The position numbers and the translations under genes were made by a program. From Bacteroidaceae bacterium (lineage in GTDB: Bacteria; Bacteroidota; Bacteroidia; Bacteroidales; Bacteroidaceae), in assembly GCA_017429525.1 (NCBI GenBank), contig JAFROT010000043.1, positions 1 through 44,603 of the forward strand: a stretch of DNA of 44,603 bases, given 5' to 3'. Numbering within the stretch: the stretch's first letter is position 1; every line of letters begins with the position of its first letter. The notes below the pieces were generated by a model. That model saw only the letters and a program-made list of their open reading frames with translations. It ran no database searches and was not told the DNA's origin. This document shows, one piece after another, positions 23,126 to 30,169 of this stretch.

Positions 23126-24427
23126 TTAGTACTTGAAGTTGCCGCTGACGGTGCCGCCTTCGCCTGGACGGAACACGTTGTCGAGCTTGATGCCTTGGCT
23201 CTTAGTGCCTGTGTTGGTGACGACGAGCGAGCCGCCGGTTGCGGTGAGGGTGGTGGCACGCACGCCGCGACTCTTGTCTCCTGTGGCGCTGACGGTGGTG
23301 GCGCCACCTGCGATGGTGAGCGTCTGGTCGGCTTTCAGGCCCGTGGCACGGTTCTCCTCGCCGGCTGTGTCGACGTAGACGCCAGCATCTACGGTGATGC
23401 CTACGGTGGGGGAGGTTGTCGTAGAACCAATGGTCAGGTTGCCGTCGCTGGCGATGGCCTTTGAGCCGTTGGCTGTAGTGGTGAGGTTGACGGTGACGGT
23501 GCCGTCGAGCAACTGCATGTGAGGCACGATGGAGGGGGCGGCTGCATCGGCGTCAAGACGGATGCCCTTGCTGTCTACGCTGGCAAGAGTGAGGTTGATG
23601 CTGCCGCCGTTCATGATGAACTGGCCGTTGAGGTCCTCGGCGGAGGTGGCGTCGGTCTCGACCTGTAGGCCGTCGGCTGCTGTGCCGCTGATGGTGATGT
23701 TGCCGCCATTCATCTGGAAGTACTCGCCGCAGTGGATGCCGTCGGCAGCAGCGTCGGTGATGGTGATATCGCCTACGCTCTTCTTCAGCAGCAGGTATTC
23801 GTTGGAACGGAGGGCGTGATTGGTCTTGCCGGCGATGGTGAGCGAGCCGCCACCTGACACCTCAAGGTGACCTTGGCAGTTGAGGGCTGCCTTGTGGGTG
23901 CCGCCTGCAGCGTCGGTGAGGCTGTTGACGGTGCCGTCCTCGATGATGAGGTCAATACGCTTGCCGCATTGGATGTCGAGGGCTGCGCCAGAGGTGCTGG
24001 TGAGGTTGACTCCATCGAGGTGGAACTTACATTTATAGGTGCCGTTGTAAGTGAGTGAGCCTGATGACGAAGAGCCCTTGAGGATGAACTCCTGCTCGGA
24101 GGACGTATTGGCGTTCGTGATGACGACATCGCCACCAGAGACGGTGGCTGTCACACCCTCGACATTCTCAGGAATGTCAACATCGACTGTCGTGCCAGAC
24201 CAAGTGATGGTGACGGGGTAGATTACGGTGATGCTGTCAATGGCGGCGGTGGCATAGCTGTCGCTGCCAACGGTGATGGTGGAGCCGGCAGCGGAGTAGG
24301 GGACGAGGGGTGCGTCGGCGATGGCGTAGCGCGTGCTTTCGCCGCCCTGCCATACGCGAATCCATTGTGCTTGCGTGGTGATCGCTCCTGCGCAGAGGAG
24401 GAGCAAAGAGAGGAATAACTTCTTCAT
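23126..24427 (-). CDS. Secreted beta-helix protein with Cthe_2159-type carbohydrate-binding domain
   Basis: The 433-residue protein has a signal peptide (KLFLSLLLLCAGAITTQAQ) and a short N-terminal beta module ending in AAIDSITV. From about residue 90 to the end it is a long right-handed beta-helix of the Cthe_2159 / PF14262 type: KCKFHLDGVNLTSTSGAALDIQCGKRIDLIIEDGTVNSLTD, then repeated GGxLTIxG, ADGIHCGEYFQMNGGNITISGTAADGLQVE and SKGIRLDADA. The founding member from Clostridium thermocellum binds cellulose and polygalacturonate (family knowledge). It is the last gene of a five-gene operon, 3 bp after the preceding stop, and is followed by a terminator. In other bacteria this family often sits beside VTC and DUF4956 genes, as it does here. 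Ligand unknown. Confidence 0.85.
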   Translation of the reverse strand: MKKLFLSLLLLCAGAITTQAQWIRVWQGGESTRYAIADAPLVPYSAAGSTITVGSDSYATAAIDSITVIYPVTITWSGTTVDVDIPENVEGVTATVSGGDVVITNANTSSEQEFILKGSSSSGSLTYNGTYKCKFHLDGVNLTSTSGAALDIQCGKRIDLIIEDGTVNSLTDAAGGTHKAALNCQGHLEVSGGGSLTIAGKTNHALRSNEYLLLKKSVGDITITDAAADGIHCGEYFQMNGGNITISGTAADGLQVETDATSAEDLNGQFIMNGGSINLTLASVDSKGIRLDADAAAPSIVPHMQLLDGTVTVNLTTTANGSKAIASDGNLTIGSTTTSPTVGITVDAGVYVDTAGEENRATGLKADQTLTIAGGATTVSATGDKSRGVRATTLTATGGSLVVTNTGTKSQGIKLDNVFRPGEGGTVSGNFKY

Positions 24428-24430
24428 GGC

Positions 24431-24880
24431 TTAGCGGATGACTTTAAGGGTTCGGTTGCCGAGGCGTGCGATATATAGGCCGCGAGGCAGGTCATAGAGT
24501 TGGACTTCGCTGCGGTTGCCGCTGACGTACTGCTGACGGACGACTTGTCCGTTGGCATTGTAGATGAGCAGGAGCCCCTGTCCGTCGGCGACGATGCGGC
24601 CAGCTTCGATGCAGAGGTCGGCGGCTGGGCGTGCAACGGACTGGATGCCTGTGGCCGTGGAGGTGAAGGCGAACTGGCTGAAGCTGGCCAGCGGCATGGA
24701 GGTCGTTGTGCCGTCGGCGGTCGTGACGACGATGTCAGCTCCCTCGAAGGTGATCTTGCGAACCGTCTTTAGGGCAATGCTCTGCTCCGCGGAGGTGGAG
24801 GTGAGCGTGAGGTAGTTGTAGGTGTCGGCCACTGCGAAGGCGGGGATGACCAACAGGATGATCGTGAGTAGGCGTTTCAT
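24431..24880 (-). CDS. Small secreted protein with a type IX-like C-terminal tail
   Basis: The 149-residue protein starts at MKRLLTIILLVIPAFAVA, a signal peptide; the 9 extra residues of the longer frame are not signal-like. The N-terminal half (SIALKTVRKITFEGADIVVTTADGTTTSMPLASFSQFAF) is a module common in secreted Bacteroidales proteins. The C-terminal half (from about 83: GRIVADGQGLLLIYNANGQVV...LPRGLYIARLGNRTLKVIR) has the GxYIxxxG pattern of type A sorting domains. It probably works with the beta-helix protein starting 3 bp downstream, whose N-terminal module is similar. No enzymatic motif is seen. Confidence 0.75.
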   Translation of the reverse strand: MKRLLTIILLVIPAFAVADTYNYLTLTSTSAEQSIALKTVRKITFEGADIVVTTADGTTTSMPLASFSQFAFTSTATGIQSVARPAADLCIEAGRIVADGQGLLLIYNANGQVVRQQYVSGNRSEVQLYDLPRGLYIARLGNRTLKVIR

Positions 24881-24946
24881 ACTTTCTGTTGTTGCTTGAA
24901 AATCCATCGGCGAGCGATGGTGTCTCCTGAAAAACTTGTTGTCTGT

Positions 24947-25960
24947 TTAGAATTTGAATTTATAGCCGATGCTGATGGCGTGGATGTTCTCGTTGCCGTC
25001 GTCGTCGTTCTCATGGGAGAAGATGTAGGCCGCCGAGAGCTTGTGCTGCTTTGTCACGGCATACTCCACGCCGGCCGAGACGCGGAATTTGTCGAAGTGC
25101 CAGCTTTCGCCAAGGTTGTTGAAACTCTCGGCATAGACGAAAGGCGACCACATCCACCCTTTCTTGTCCACTTCCAGGGTGAGGCGTGAGCGCAGGACAT
25201 GCAGTGTCTTGCTGCTTTTCTCCTTGATGGTTTCCTCGCCAGCGTCCTCCGAGGTGGGGCCTTCGACCTCGTCGTAGCTGTCGCCCAGCGCTCCGTCCAC
25301 GAGGTTGCCGCTGGCGTCGTAGCTGGGGTCGCGGTACTTGGTGGTGAGCTTGGTGCCGGTGCGTGTGCGGTTGACTTCCTTGCTGGGCACGATGGTGAAC
25401 TGATAGCGTTCTCTGAGGCTCAGCCTCAGCCACTTCCAGAACTTGTAGGTGCCGGTGGCATCGACGCTGAAGCGATGCTTGGCACGCCAGTAGGCGTCGG
25501 TGACGCGGGTGTAGTTCTTCACCTCTTTGTTGTAGCCTCTGTAGGTGTAGGCCGTGGTGCCGTCGTTGTAGGTGGGTGCCCCCATGAACTCAGTGAAGTC
25601 GGTGTTCTCGGCGGCGTTGGCAGCCCTATACTTCCATTCGTACTCAGTGGAGGATTTGGTGGCGTTTTCCACGGGATAGTGCTTCATGATGAAGGTGTAG
25701 CCCACGCCGAACTTCAAGTACTTGGAGGGTTTCCATCCGAGCCCCAGTCCGACATCGAAGCGGCTGGCCTCGTCGAACCATTCGTTGGTGCGGAAACCGG
25801 CATCCAGACTCAGGGAGACGTCGTGAGGCAGCAGTTTCGTGGCGCCGACTTCGGTCCACAGGCCTCCTGTGGTCTTGCCGGCATCATCGCTGACGTAGTC
25901 GTCCTGTGCTGCTGCCGCAACAGGCAGTGCCAGGAGGAGGGTGAAAATGAAGCGTTTCAT
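24947..25960 (-). CDS. DUF2490-like outer-membrane beta-barrel protein
   Basis: The 337-residue product starts at MKRFIFTLLLALPVAAAAQ, a signal peptide, which sets the start well inside the longer open frame. Alternating amphipathic strands (SLSLDAGFRTNEWFDEASRFDVGLGLGWKP, LKFGVGYTFIMKHYP, HRFSVDATGTYKFWKWLRLSLRERYQFT, RSRLTLEVDKKGWMWSPFVYAE) end in HAISIGYKFKF with the terminal aromatic of outer-membrane barrels. This matches the DUF2490 type, whose function is not established. It sits between the DUF4956 membrane protein (34 bp upstream) and two secreted proteins, so it may give the system an outer-membrane component. Confidence 0.8.
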   Translation of the reverse strand: MKRFIFTLLLALPVAAAAQDDYVSDDAGKTTGGLWTEVGATKLLPHDVSLSLDAGFRTNEWFDEASRFDVGLGLGWKPSKYLKFGVGYTFIMKHYPVENATKSSTEYEWKYRAANAAENTDFTEFMGAPTYNDGTTAYTYRGYNKEVKNYTRVTDAYWRAKHRFSVDATGTYKFWKWLRLSLRERYQFTIVPSKEVNRTRTGTKLTTKYRDPSYDASGNLVDGALGDSYDEVEGPTSEDAGEETIKEKSSKTLHVLRSRLTLEVDKKGWMWSPFVYAESFNNLGESWHFDKFRVSAGVEYAVTKQHKLSAAYIFSHENDDDGNENIHAISIGYKFKF

Positions 25961-25994
25961 TGTGCTTGATGAAGTTGACAGTTTAGGGTTCACA

Positions 25995-26711
25995 TTACAT
26001 CTCTTTGGGCATGCGGCCATAGCGGGCAATGCTGTTGGCCACGTCGGAGGGATCATCGTAGAAGATGCGGATGAGGGCAGAGTCCTTGAGGAAATCAATC
26101 ATCCCGACTTCGATGCGGTGGATCTTCAGTCCCGTGCGCTTCTCGAGGTCGGCAAGGAGTTCGGGGCGCTTCTCGGGAGAGATGAGGCTGACGTTGTCGT
26201 ACTTGATAATCTTCGAGGCCTCCTGGCTCATGACCTTCGAACTCTCGAAAATCCAGGCCATACAGATGAAGGCGATATTGACGAAGAGAATGGTGACGAT
26301 ACCGACTCCGTCCCAGTAGTCGGCCTTCGGATGGTAGTCGCCGTGGGCCACGGCATTGACCACGCTCAGCGCGATGAGCATGAATAGATAGGTCATCTCG
26401 CGGATGGGCACGGCTTCGGTGCGGAAACGCATGATACCGAAAATGGCGAACAAGCCCATGGCAGCGCCGATGTTCATGCCTTCGCCCTCCATGAGGCTGA
26501 CGAGCAGGAAGATGCTCATGGCCATGAGGATGAAGATGAAAGCGTAGTCACTGCGGCGGCTTCGGGGGAAGTAGAAGCAACGCGAAATGACGCTCACGAC
26601 GACCAGGTTGATCAGGAAGCGGATGAGCAGCGAGATGAATTGCTGGGGGTCGAAGAGCGTGACGCCGAACAGGTTGCCCAGCTCATAGTTTAGGTGTTGA
26701 ATAATCTCCAT
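25995..26711 (-). CDS. DUF4956 inner-membrane protein
   Basis: The 238-residue protein has four to five membrane helices in its first two thirds (about 25-48, 56-74, 80-96, 108-122, 136-155), with the conserved loop GIMRFRTEAVPIREMTYLF between helices. A soluble C-terminal domain follows (about 165-238: NVSLISPEKRPELLADLEKRTGLKIHRIEVGMIDFLKDSALIRIFY). This is the DUF4956 family, which commonly neighbours VTC-domain genes; its biochemical role is not known to me. It has no signal peptide and needs none. The polyphosphate polymerase-like gene lies 86 bp upstream, and the intergenic gap contains a short GTAAATG-type tandem repeat. Confidence 0.88.
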   Translation of the reverse strand: MEIIQHLNYELGNLFGVTLFDPQQFISLLIRFLINLVVVSVISRCFYFPRSRRSDYAFIFILMAMSIFLLVSLMEGEGMNIGAAMGLFAIFGIMRFRTEAVPIREMTYLFMLIALSVVNAVAHGDYHPKADYWDGVGIVTILFVNIAFICMAWIFESSKVMSQEASKIIKYDNVSLISPEKRPELLADLEKRTGLKIHRIEVGMIDFLKDSALIRIFYDDPSDVANSIARYGRMPKEM

Positions 26712-26797
26712 AAGAATGGTACTATTTTTTTATTGATGATTAGCTTTTCTGTAAATGGTAAATAGTAAATGGTAATGGTTGGCTCATGTGAGCGGGG

Positions 26798-27571
26798 CTA
26801 AGCTTCGATGAGCTTGCGAATCTTGACGAGCTTCGGCTTGAAGAGGTTGCGCTTGAGGGCGTCGTTGGTCATCACACTGCCGATGCAGTATTTCGAGAAG
26901 CCCGAGGGTTTGATGCGAAGCTGTCTCAGCAGGTCGAGGATGGGCGAGAAGACGTTGCCGTCGCGCTTGAGCTCGATGATGACCAGCTCGCCCGTCTCGG
27001 CGTCGTTTGCGGTCTCGAAATTGTGGAAGCAGACATTGAAGTCGATGGTCAGGCGTTCCGTCTTGCCATAGTTGACAAGCGTGATGCGCTGGAAGCGGTT
27101 CTGCACCGTCGGGATGATCTCGTCGAAGGTAGCTCCTGTGAGTCCTTGGATGAAGGGCGTTCCGCCTGCCTCGATGACGTCTCGTCGATCCTGCGAAGGT
27201 ACGGTGATGCGCTTCTTCTTCGTACGGCCGTGGTTATTCTTGGTCTTCACCTCGAGGAACGTCAGGTCGCTATCTAAATACGTGCGCACGCGAATCTTCT
27301 GTCGTGGAGCACGCGCATTGTGGTGCTCAAGGAAGAAGCGGTGTTCGGGCGTGTCCCAGTAGATGGTGCGATAGGCCGCTATGCGCTTGTCTTCAATCTG
27401 CTGGGCATAATACTGCCCTTGCGCCAACCTCAGGAGCTCGGCCAGCTTGCGTTTGCTGGTGACGAATTTGGTGTCGGTGCGATTCATGAGCTTGATACCG
27501 CTCATCTCGTCGAGCGAGATGGGAGTGAGCTGCGCAAGCCACTGACGTATGTTTTCGTCTACGTTAGTCAT
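26798..27571 (-). CDS. VTC-domain polyphosphate polymerase-like protein
   Basis: The 257-residue protein matches the VTC fold (the catalytic domain of yeast Vtc4, which makes polyphosphate from ATP). The tunnel motifs are present: N30-R-T-D-T-K-F (K35), the basic strand KIRVRTY (92-98), the metal/phosphate triad ExKxK (E107, K109, K111), the basic patch KKKR (118-121) and a late acidic strand ELVIIELKRDG. It has no membrane segment or signal peptide, so it acts in the cytoplasm, probably at the membrane with DUF4956. It heads a minus-strand operon ending in the beta-helix protein. Polyphosphate synthesis is inferred from the family; bacterial VTC proteins are poorly characterised. Confidence 0.88.
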   Translation of the reverse strand: MTNVDENIRQWLAQLTPISLDEMSGIKLMNRTDTKFVTSKRKLAELLRLAQGQYYAQQIEDKRIAAYRTIYWDTPEHRFFLEHHNARAPRQKIRVRTYLDSDLTFLEVKTKNNHGRTKKKRITVPSQDRRDVIEAGGTPFIQGLTGATFDEIIPTVQNRFQRITLVNYGKTERLTIDFNVCFHNFETANDAETGELVIIELKRDGNVFSPILDLLRQLRIKPSGFSKYCIGSVMTNDALKRNLFKPKLVKIRKLIEA

Positions 27572-27592
27572 TTATAAGGGCAATTTCGGCTG

Positions 27593-27600
27593 CAAATATA
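27593..27600 (-). promoter_or_regulatory. -7 element of the VTC operon promoter
   Basis: TATATTTG on the minus strand, 21 bp before the VTC ATG. No clear TTTG at -33. Confidence 0.5.
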
Positions 27601-27696
27601 GTGATAACTTTACACTTTATATGCCGAAAGCAAAACTTTTTGCATCTGTGGCACATTTTTTTCGATAAAATAGCATTTCGTATCGACGAAAAACGC

Positions 27697-27704
27697 TATC
27701 TTTG
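27697..27704 (+). promoter_or_regulatory. -7 element of the frr-rsgA promoter
   Basis: TATCTTTG, about 60 bp before the frr ATG. The -33 region is not a clear match. Confidence 0.55.
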
Positions 27705-27764
27705 TCCCCGCAAGGCTTGAAAAAGCTATCCCCGCAGAACTCAAAACCTAAAACTCCTACATAT

Positions 27765-28325
27765 ATGGCAGAATATAAAGAAATCCTCTCCGACGCCGAG
27801 GAGCGCATGGAAGAGGCCGTGATGTACCTGGACGAAGCCCTTTCGCACATCCGTGCGGGCAAGGCCAACGTGAAACTGCTGGACGGCATCCGTGTCGACA
27901 ACTATGGCGCGATGGTGCCCATCAACCAGTGCGCTGCCGTCACGACACCTGACGCTCGTACCATCGCCATCAAGCCTTGGGACAAGACGATGTTCAAGGT
28001 AATTGAGAAAGCGATCATCAACAGCGATCTGGGTATAATGCCTGAGAACAATGGAGAAATCATCCGCATCGGCATTCCACCCCTCACCGAGGAGCGCCGT
28101 AAGCAACTCGTGAAACAGTGCGGCAAGGAGGTTGAGCAAGCCAAGGTGAGCGTGCGCAACGCTCGTCGTGATGGCATCGAAGCCCTCAAGAAAGCGGTGA
28201 AAGACGGCCTGAGCGAAGATTTCCAGAAGGACGGCGAGAGCGAACTCCAGAAGAAGCATGACAAGTTTGTCAAGCAAATCGACGAACTGCTTGCCGCTAA
28301 GGAAAAGGAAATCATGACAGTGTAA
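27765..28325 (+). CDS. frr: Ribosome recycling factor
   Basis: The 186-residue protein has the normal length for RRF and opens with [30 protein letters not shown] (first long helix). The conserved central part ([58 protein letters not shown]) and the C-terminal helix ([19 protein letters not shown]...EKEIMTV) follow. It splits post-termination ribosomes together with EF-G. I start at MAEYKE because the longer frame begins ahead of the promoter element. rsgA follows after 5 bp, so two ribosome-related genes share a transcript. Confidence 0.97.
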   Translation: MAEYKEILSDAEERMEEAVMYLDEALSHIRAGKANVKLLDGIRVDNYGAMVPINQCAAVTTPDARTIAIKPWDKTMFKVIEKAIINSDLGIMPENNGEIIRIGIPPLTEERRKQLVKQCGKEVEQAKVSVRNARRDGIEALKKAVKDGLSEDFQKDGESELQKKHDKFVKQIDELLAAKEKEIMTV

Positions 28326-28330
28326 AGCCC

Positions 28331-29332
28331 TTGACTGGACTTGTCATTCGAAATACAGGGAGCTGGTACGACGTCCAAACGGACGACGGCCAGCTCTTTG
28401 CGTGTAAGGTGAAAGGCAACTTTCGCCTCCGTGGCATCCGCAGTACGAATCCCGTAGCCGTCGGCGACCGCGTGGATATCAAGCCTACAGTGGCGGCTGC
28501 TGAGGCCGAAAATGACCCATTGGCACTTCCGACGGCTCTCATCACCGAGATACACGACCGTAGCAACTATATCATCCGCAGAGCCTCTAACCTCTCTAAG
28601 CAGAGCCATATCATTGCAGCCAATGTGGATCTGGCTGGACTCGTCGTCACCATCACTCATCCCGAGACATCGACCACTTTCATCGATCGTTTCCTCGCTA
28701 CGGCCGAAGCCTACCGCGTGCCCGTGGCCCTTATTTTTAATAAGGTAGACCTCTATGGCGATGATGAGCTCCGCTACCTTGAAGGCATTATGGCGCTCTA
28801 TCGTTACCTTGGCTATAGTTGCTATGCCGTTTCGGCCAAGACGGGTGAGGGTATTGATGCGCTAACGGCTGACCTGCGGGGTAAGACAACGCTCTTCAGC
28901 GGCAATAGCGGTGTCGGCAAGAGTACGCTCCTCAACTGCCTCGTCCCTGAGGCGTGTGCTAAGACCGCTGAAATCAGCATCGCCCATGACCAGGGTCAGC
29001 ACACGACTACTTTCTCTGAGATGTACGACCTTCCGATGGCAGGCTTGGATACGGAGCGGGCAGCGGATTGTAATCCAGGCCGTATCATCGACACACCAGG
29101 TATCCGAGGCTTCGGAACCTTCGATTTTGAACGCGAAGAAGTGTCGCATTACTTCCGCGAGATTTTCCAGATTGGACGCGAATGTCGCTTTTCCAATTGC
29201 ACGCACACCCATGAGCCTGGTTGTGCCGTAACGAAAGCTCTCGACAACCATGAGATTGCCGAGAGCCGTTATCAGTCTTATCTCTCGATGCTCGACGATA
29301 AGGACGAGCGCAAGTACCGCGAACGTTTCTGA
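28331..29332 (+). CDS. rsgA: Ribosome small subunit-dependent GTPase A
   Basis: The 333-residue protein has an N-terminal OB-fold ([26 protein letters not shown]) and a circularly permuted GTPase domain. G4 (NKVDLY) precedes G1 (GNSGVGKST, 191-199) and G3 (DTPGIR). The C-terminal zinc knuckle has C285, C290, H292 and C298. RsgA checks late 30S subunit assembly. The start is a TTG, 5 bp after the frr stop; the only nearby ATG belongs to the end of frr. Expression is therefore likely coupled to frr. Confidence 0.95.
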   Translation: MTGLVIRNTGSWYDVQTDDGQLFACKVKGNFRLRGIRSTNPVAVGDRVDIKPTVAAAEAENDPLALPTALITEIHDRSNYIIRRASNLSKQSHIIAANVDLAGLVVTITHPETSTTFIDRFLATAEAYRVPVALIFNKVDLYGDDELRYLEGIMALYRYLGYSCYAVSAKTGEGIDALTADLRGKTTLFSGNSGVGKSTLLNCLVPEACAKTAEISIAHDQGQHTTTFSEMYDLPMAGLDTERAADCNPGRIIDTPGIRGFGTFDFEREEVSHYFREIFQIGRECRFSNCTHTHEPGCAVTKALDNHEIAESRYQSYLSMLDDKDERKYRERF

Positions 29333-29407
29333 TGTCTTAACCTTCTCTTGCTGTTACGTTTTGCCGTCAATACTCCCTCTGAAGGCCGGGGAATTCACGG
29401 CTCAGCA

Positions 29408-29986
29408 TTATTTGTCGCCAATCTTTCCGTCGCGGAAACTCATATTCATCGTATGCTCTGAGCGGGGCACGAGGTAGGCCTTGAGGTCTATTTGCCAGTT
29501 GCTCAGGTCGAGACTTATGAAGCCTTCGGTCAGGACGATTGGATAGTTGCTGATGGTGACTTCGCTGCTACCGGGGTTGCGATTGGGCATGGCGATGCTG
29601 TCCACCTGAGCTGAGAAATCCCAAGCCGAGTGGTCTTGGCGTATCGTGGCGGTGATGGGCTTGCTGAAGATGTAGGCCGTGTCGTTCTTCGTTACGCTGA
29701 CCGTCTTGAGGGTCGTCTTGCCCCAGGTCTCGCTCTCGTAGACGAGGTCGACGGTCGAGTTGCCCGACGCGTCGGAGCCTAAAGATACGATTGTCAGCTT
29801 GTCACCTTCAGAGGGGATGTAGGCGGCATAGGCATTGCTGCCCCAAGTCCAGCCTTCGTAGGTGCCGGCGAGCGATACTACCGGATCGATGATGGGCTGA
29901 GGGTCTTCGTTGTCATCCTTGCAGCTGCTGACGAAGGCGGCGCCGAGCATCAGCGCTGCAGCCAAGAAAGAAATCTTTCTGTTCAT
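29408..29986 (-). CDS. Surface lipoprotein, possibly calycin-like
   Basis: The 192-residue lipoprotein (start MNRKISF; MIKAM four residues earlier is possible) has lipobox FVSSC with Cys22 and KDDNED right after it, the canonical Bacteroidetes surface-export signal. The mature part is beta-rich (LAGTYEGWTWGSNAYAAYIP, DKLTIVSLG, STVDLVYES, TTLKTVSVTKNDTAYIFSK, DLSNWQIDLKAYLVPR). It fits the calycin-like lipoproteins seen in Bacteroides, but this is a fold-level guess. It is divergent from a TonB-dependent receptor with a dyad between the two promoters, so the pair may be co-regulated and work on the same ligand. Confidence 0.7.
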   Translation of the reverse strand: MNRKISFLAAALMLGAAFVSSCKDDNEDPQPIIDPVVSLAGTYEGWTWGSNAYAAYIPSEGDKLTIVSLGSDASGNSTVDLVYESETWGKTTLKTVSVTKNDTAYIFSKPITATIRQDHSAWDFSAQVDSIAMPNRNPGSSEVTISNYPIVLTEGFISLDLSNWQIDLKAYLVPRSEHTMNMSFRDGKIGDK

Positions 29987-30028
29987 TGCTTTTATCATAG
30001 ATTGTGTTAGGGTTGTGTTTTGACGGTG

Positions 30029-30036
30029 CAAAGATA
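30029..30036 (-). promoter_or_regulatory. -7 element of the lipoprotein promoter
   Basis: TATCTTTG on the minus strand, about 43 bp before the chosen ATG. It lies within the longest open frame, which supports the shorter start. Confidence 0.55.
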
Positions 30037-30071
30037 AGCGTTTTCTCGCACATACGCCTAAAATAAAATAG

Positions 30072-30101
30072 GTATTCTTGTGGCTGAATCACAGAATACC
30101 C
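30072..30101. promoter_or_regulatory. Dyad between the divergent lipoprotein and TonB-receptor promoters
   Basis: Arms ggtattcttgtg and cacagaatacc are complementary apart from one bulged base, separated by a 7-bp centre. It lies between the two outward-facing promoters, where an operator would act on both. T-rich sequence on each side also allows a bidirectional terminator reading. Confidence 0.55.
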
Positions 30102-30110
30102 ATTTTTTCT

Positions 30111-30141
30111 TTCCTTTTCTCCCGTTTTTGTCCTACCTTTG
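30111..30141 (+). promoter_or_regulatory. TonB-receptor promoter
   Basis: TTTC (30111-30114), 19 bp, TACCTTTG (30134-30141); the leader is about 20 nt. The -33 element deviates from TTTG by one base. Confidence 0.6.
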
Positions 30142-30169
30142 CACCTGCAAATAAAAAGAGTATGGATTT

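Noticed and set aside
30148-30169. Riboswitch upstream of the TonB receptor
   Set aside because: The leader after the predicted transcription start is only about 20 nt; the dyad lies upstream of the promoter, not in the transcript.
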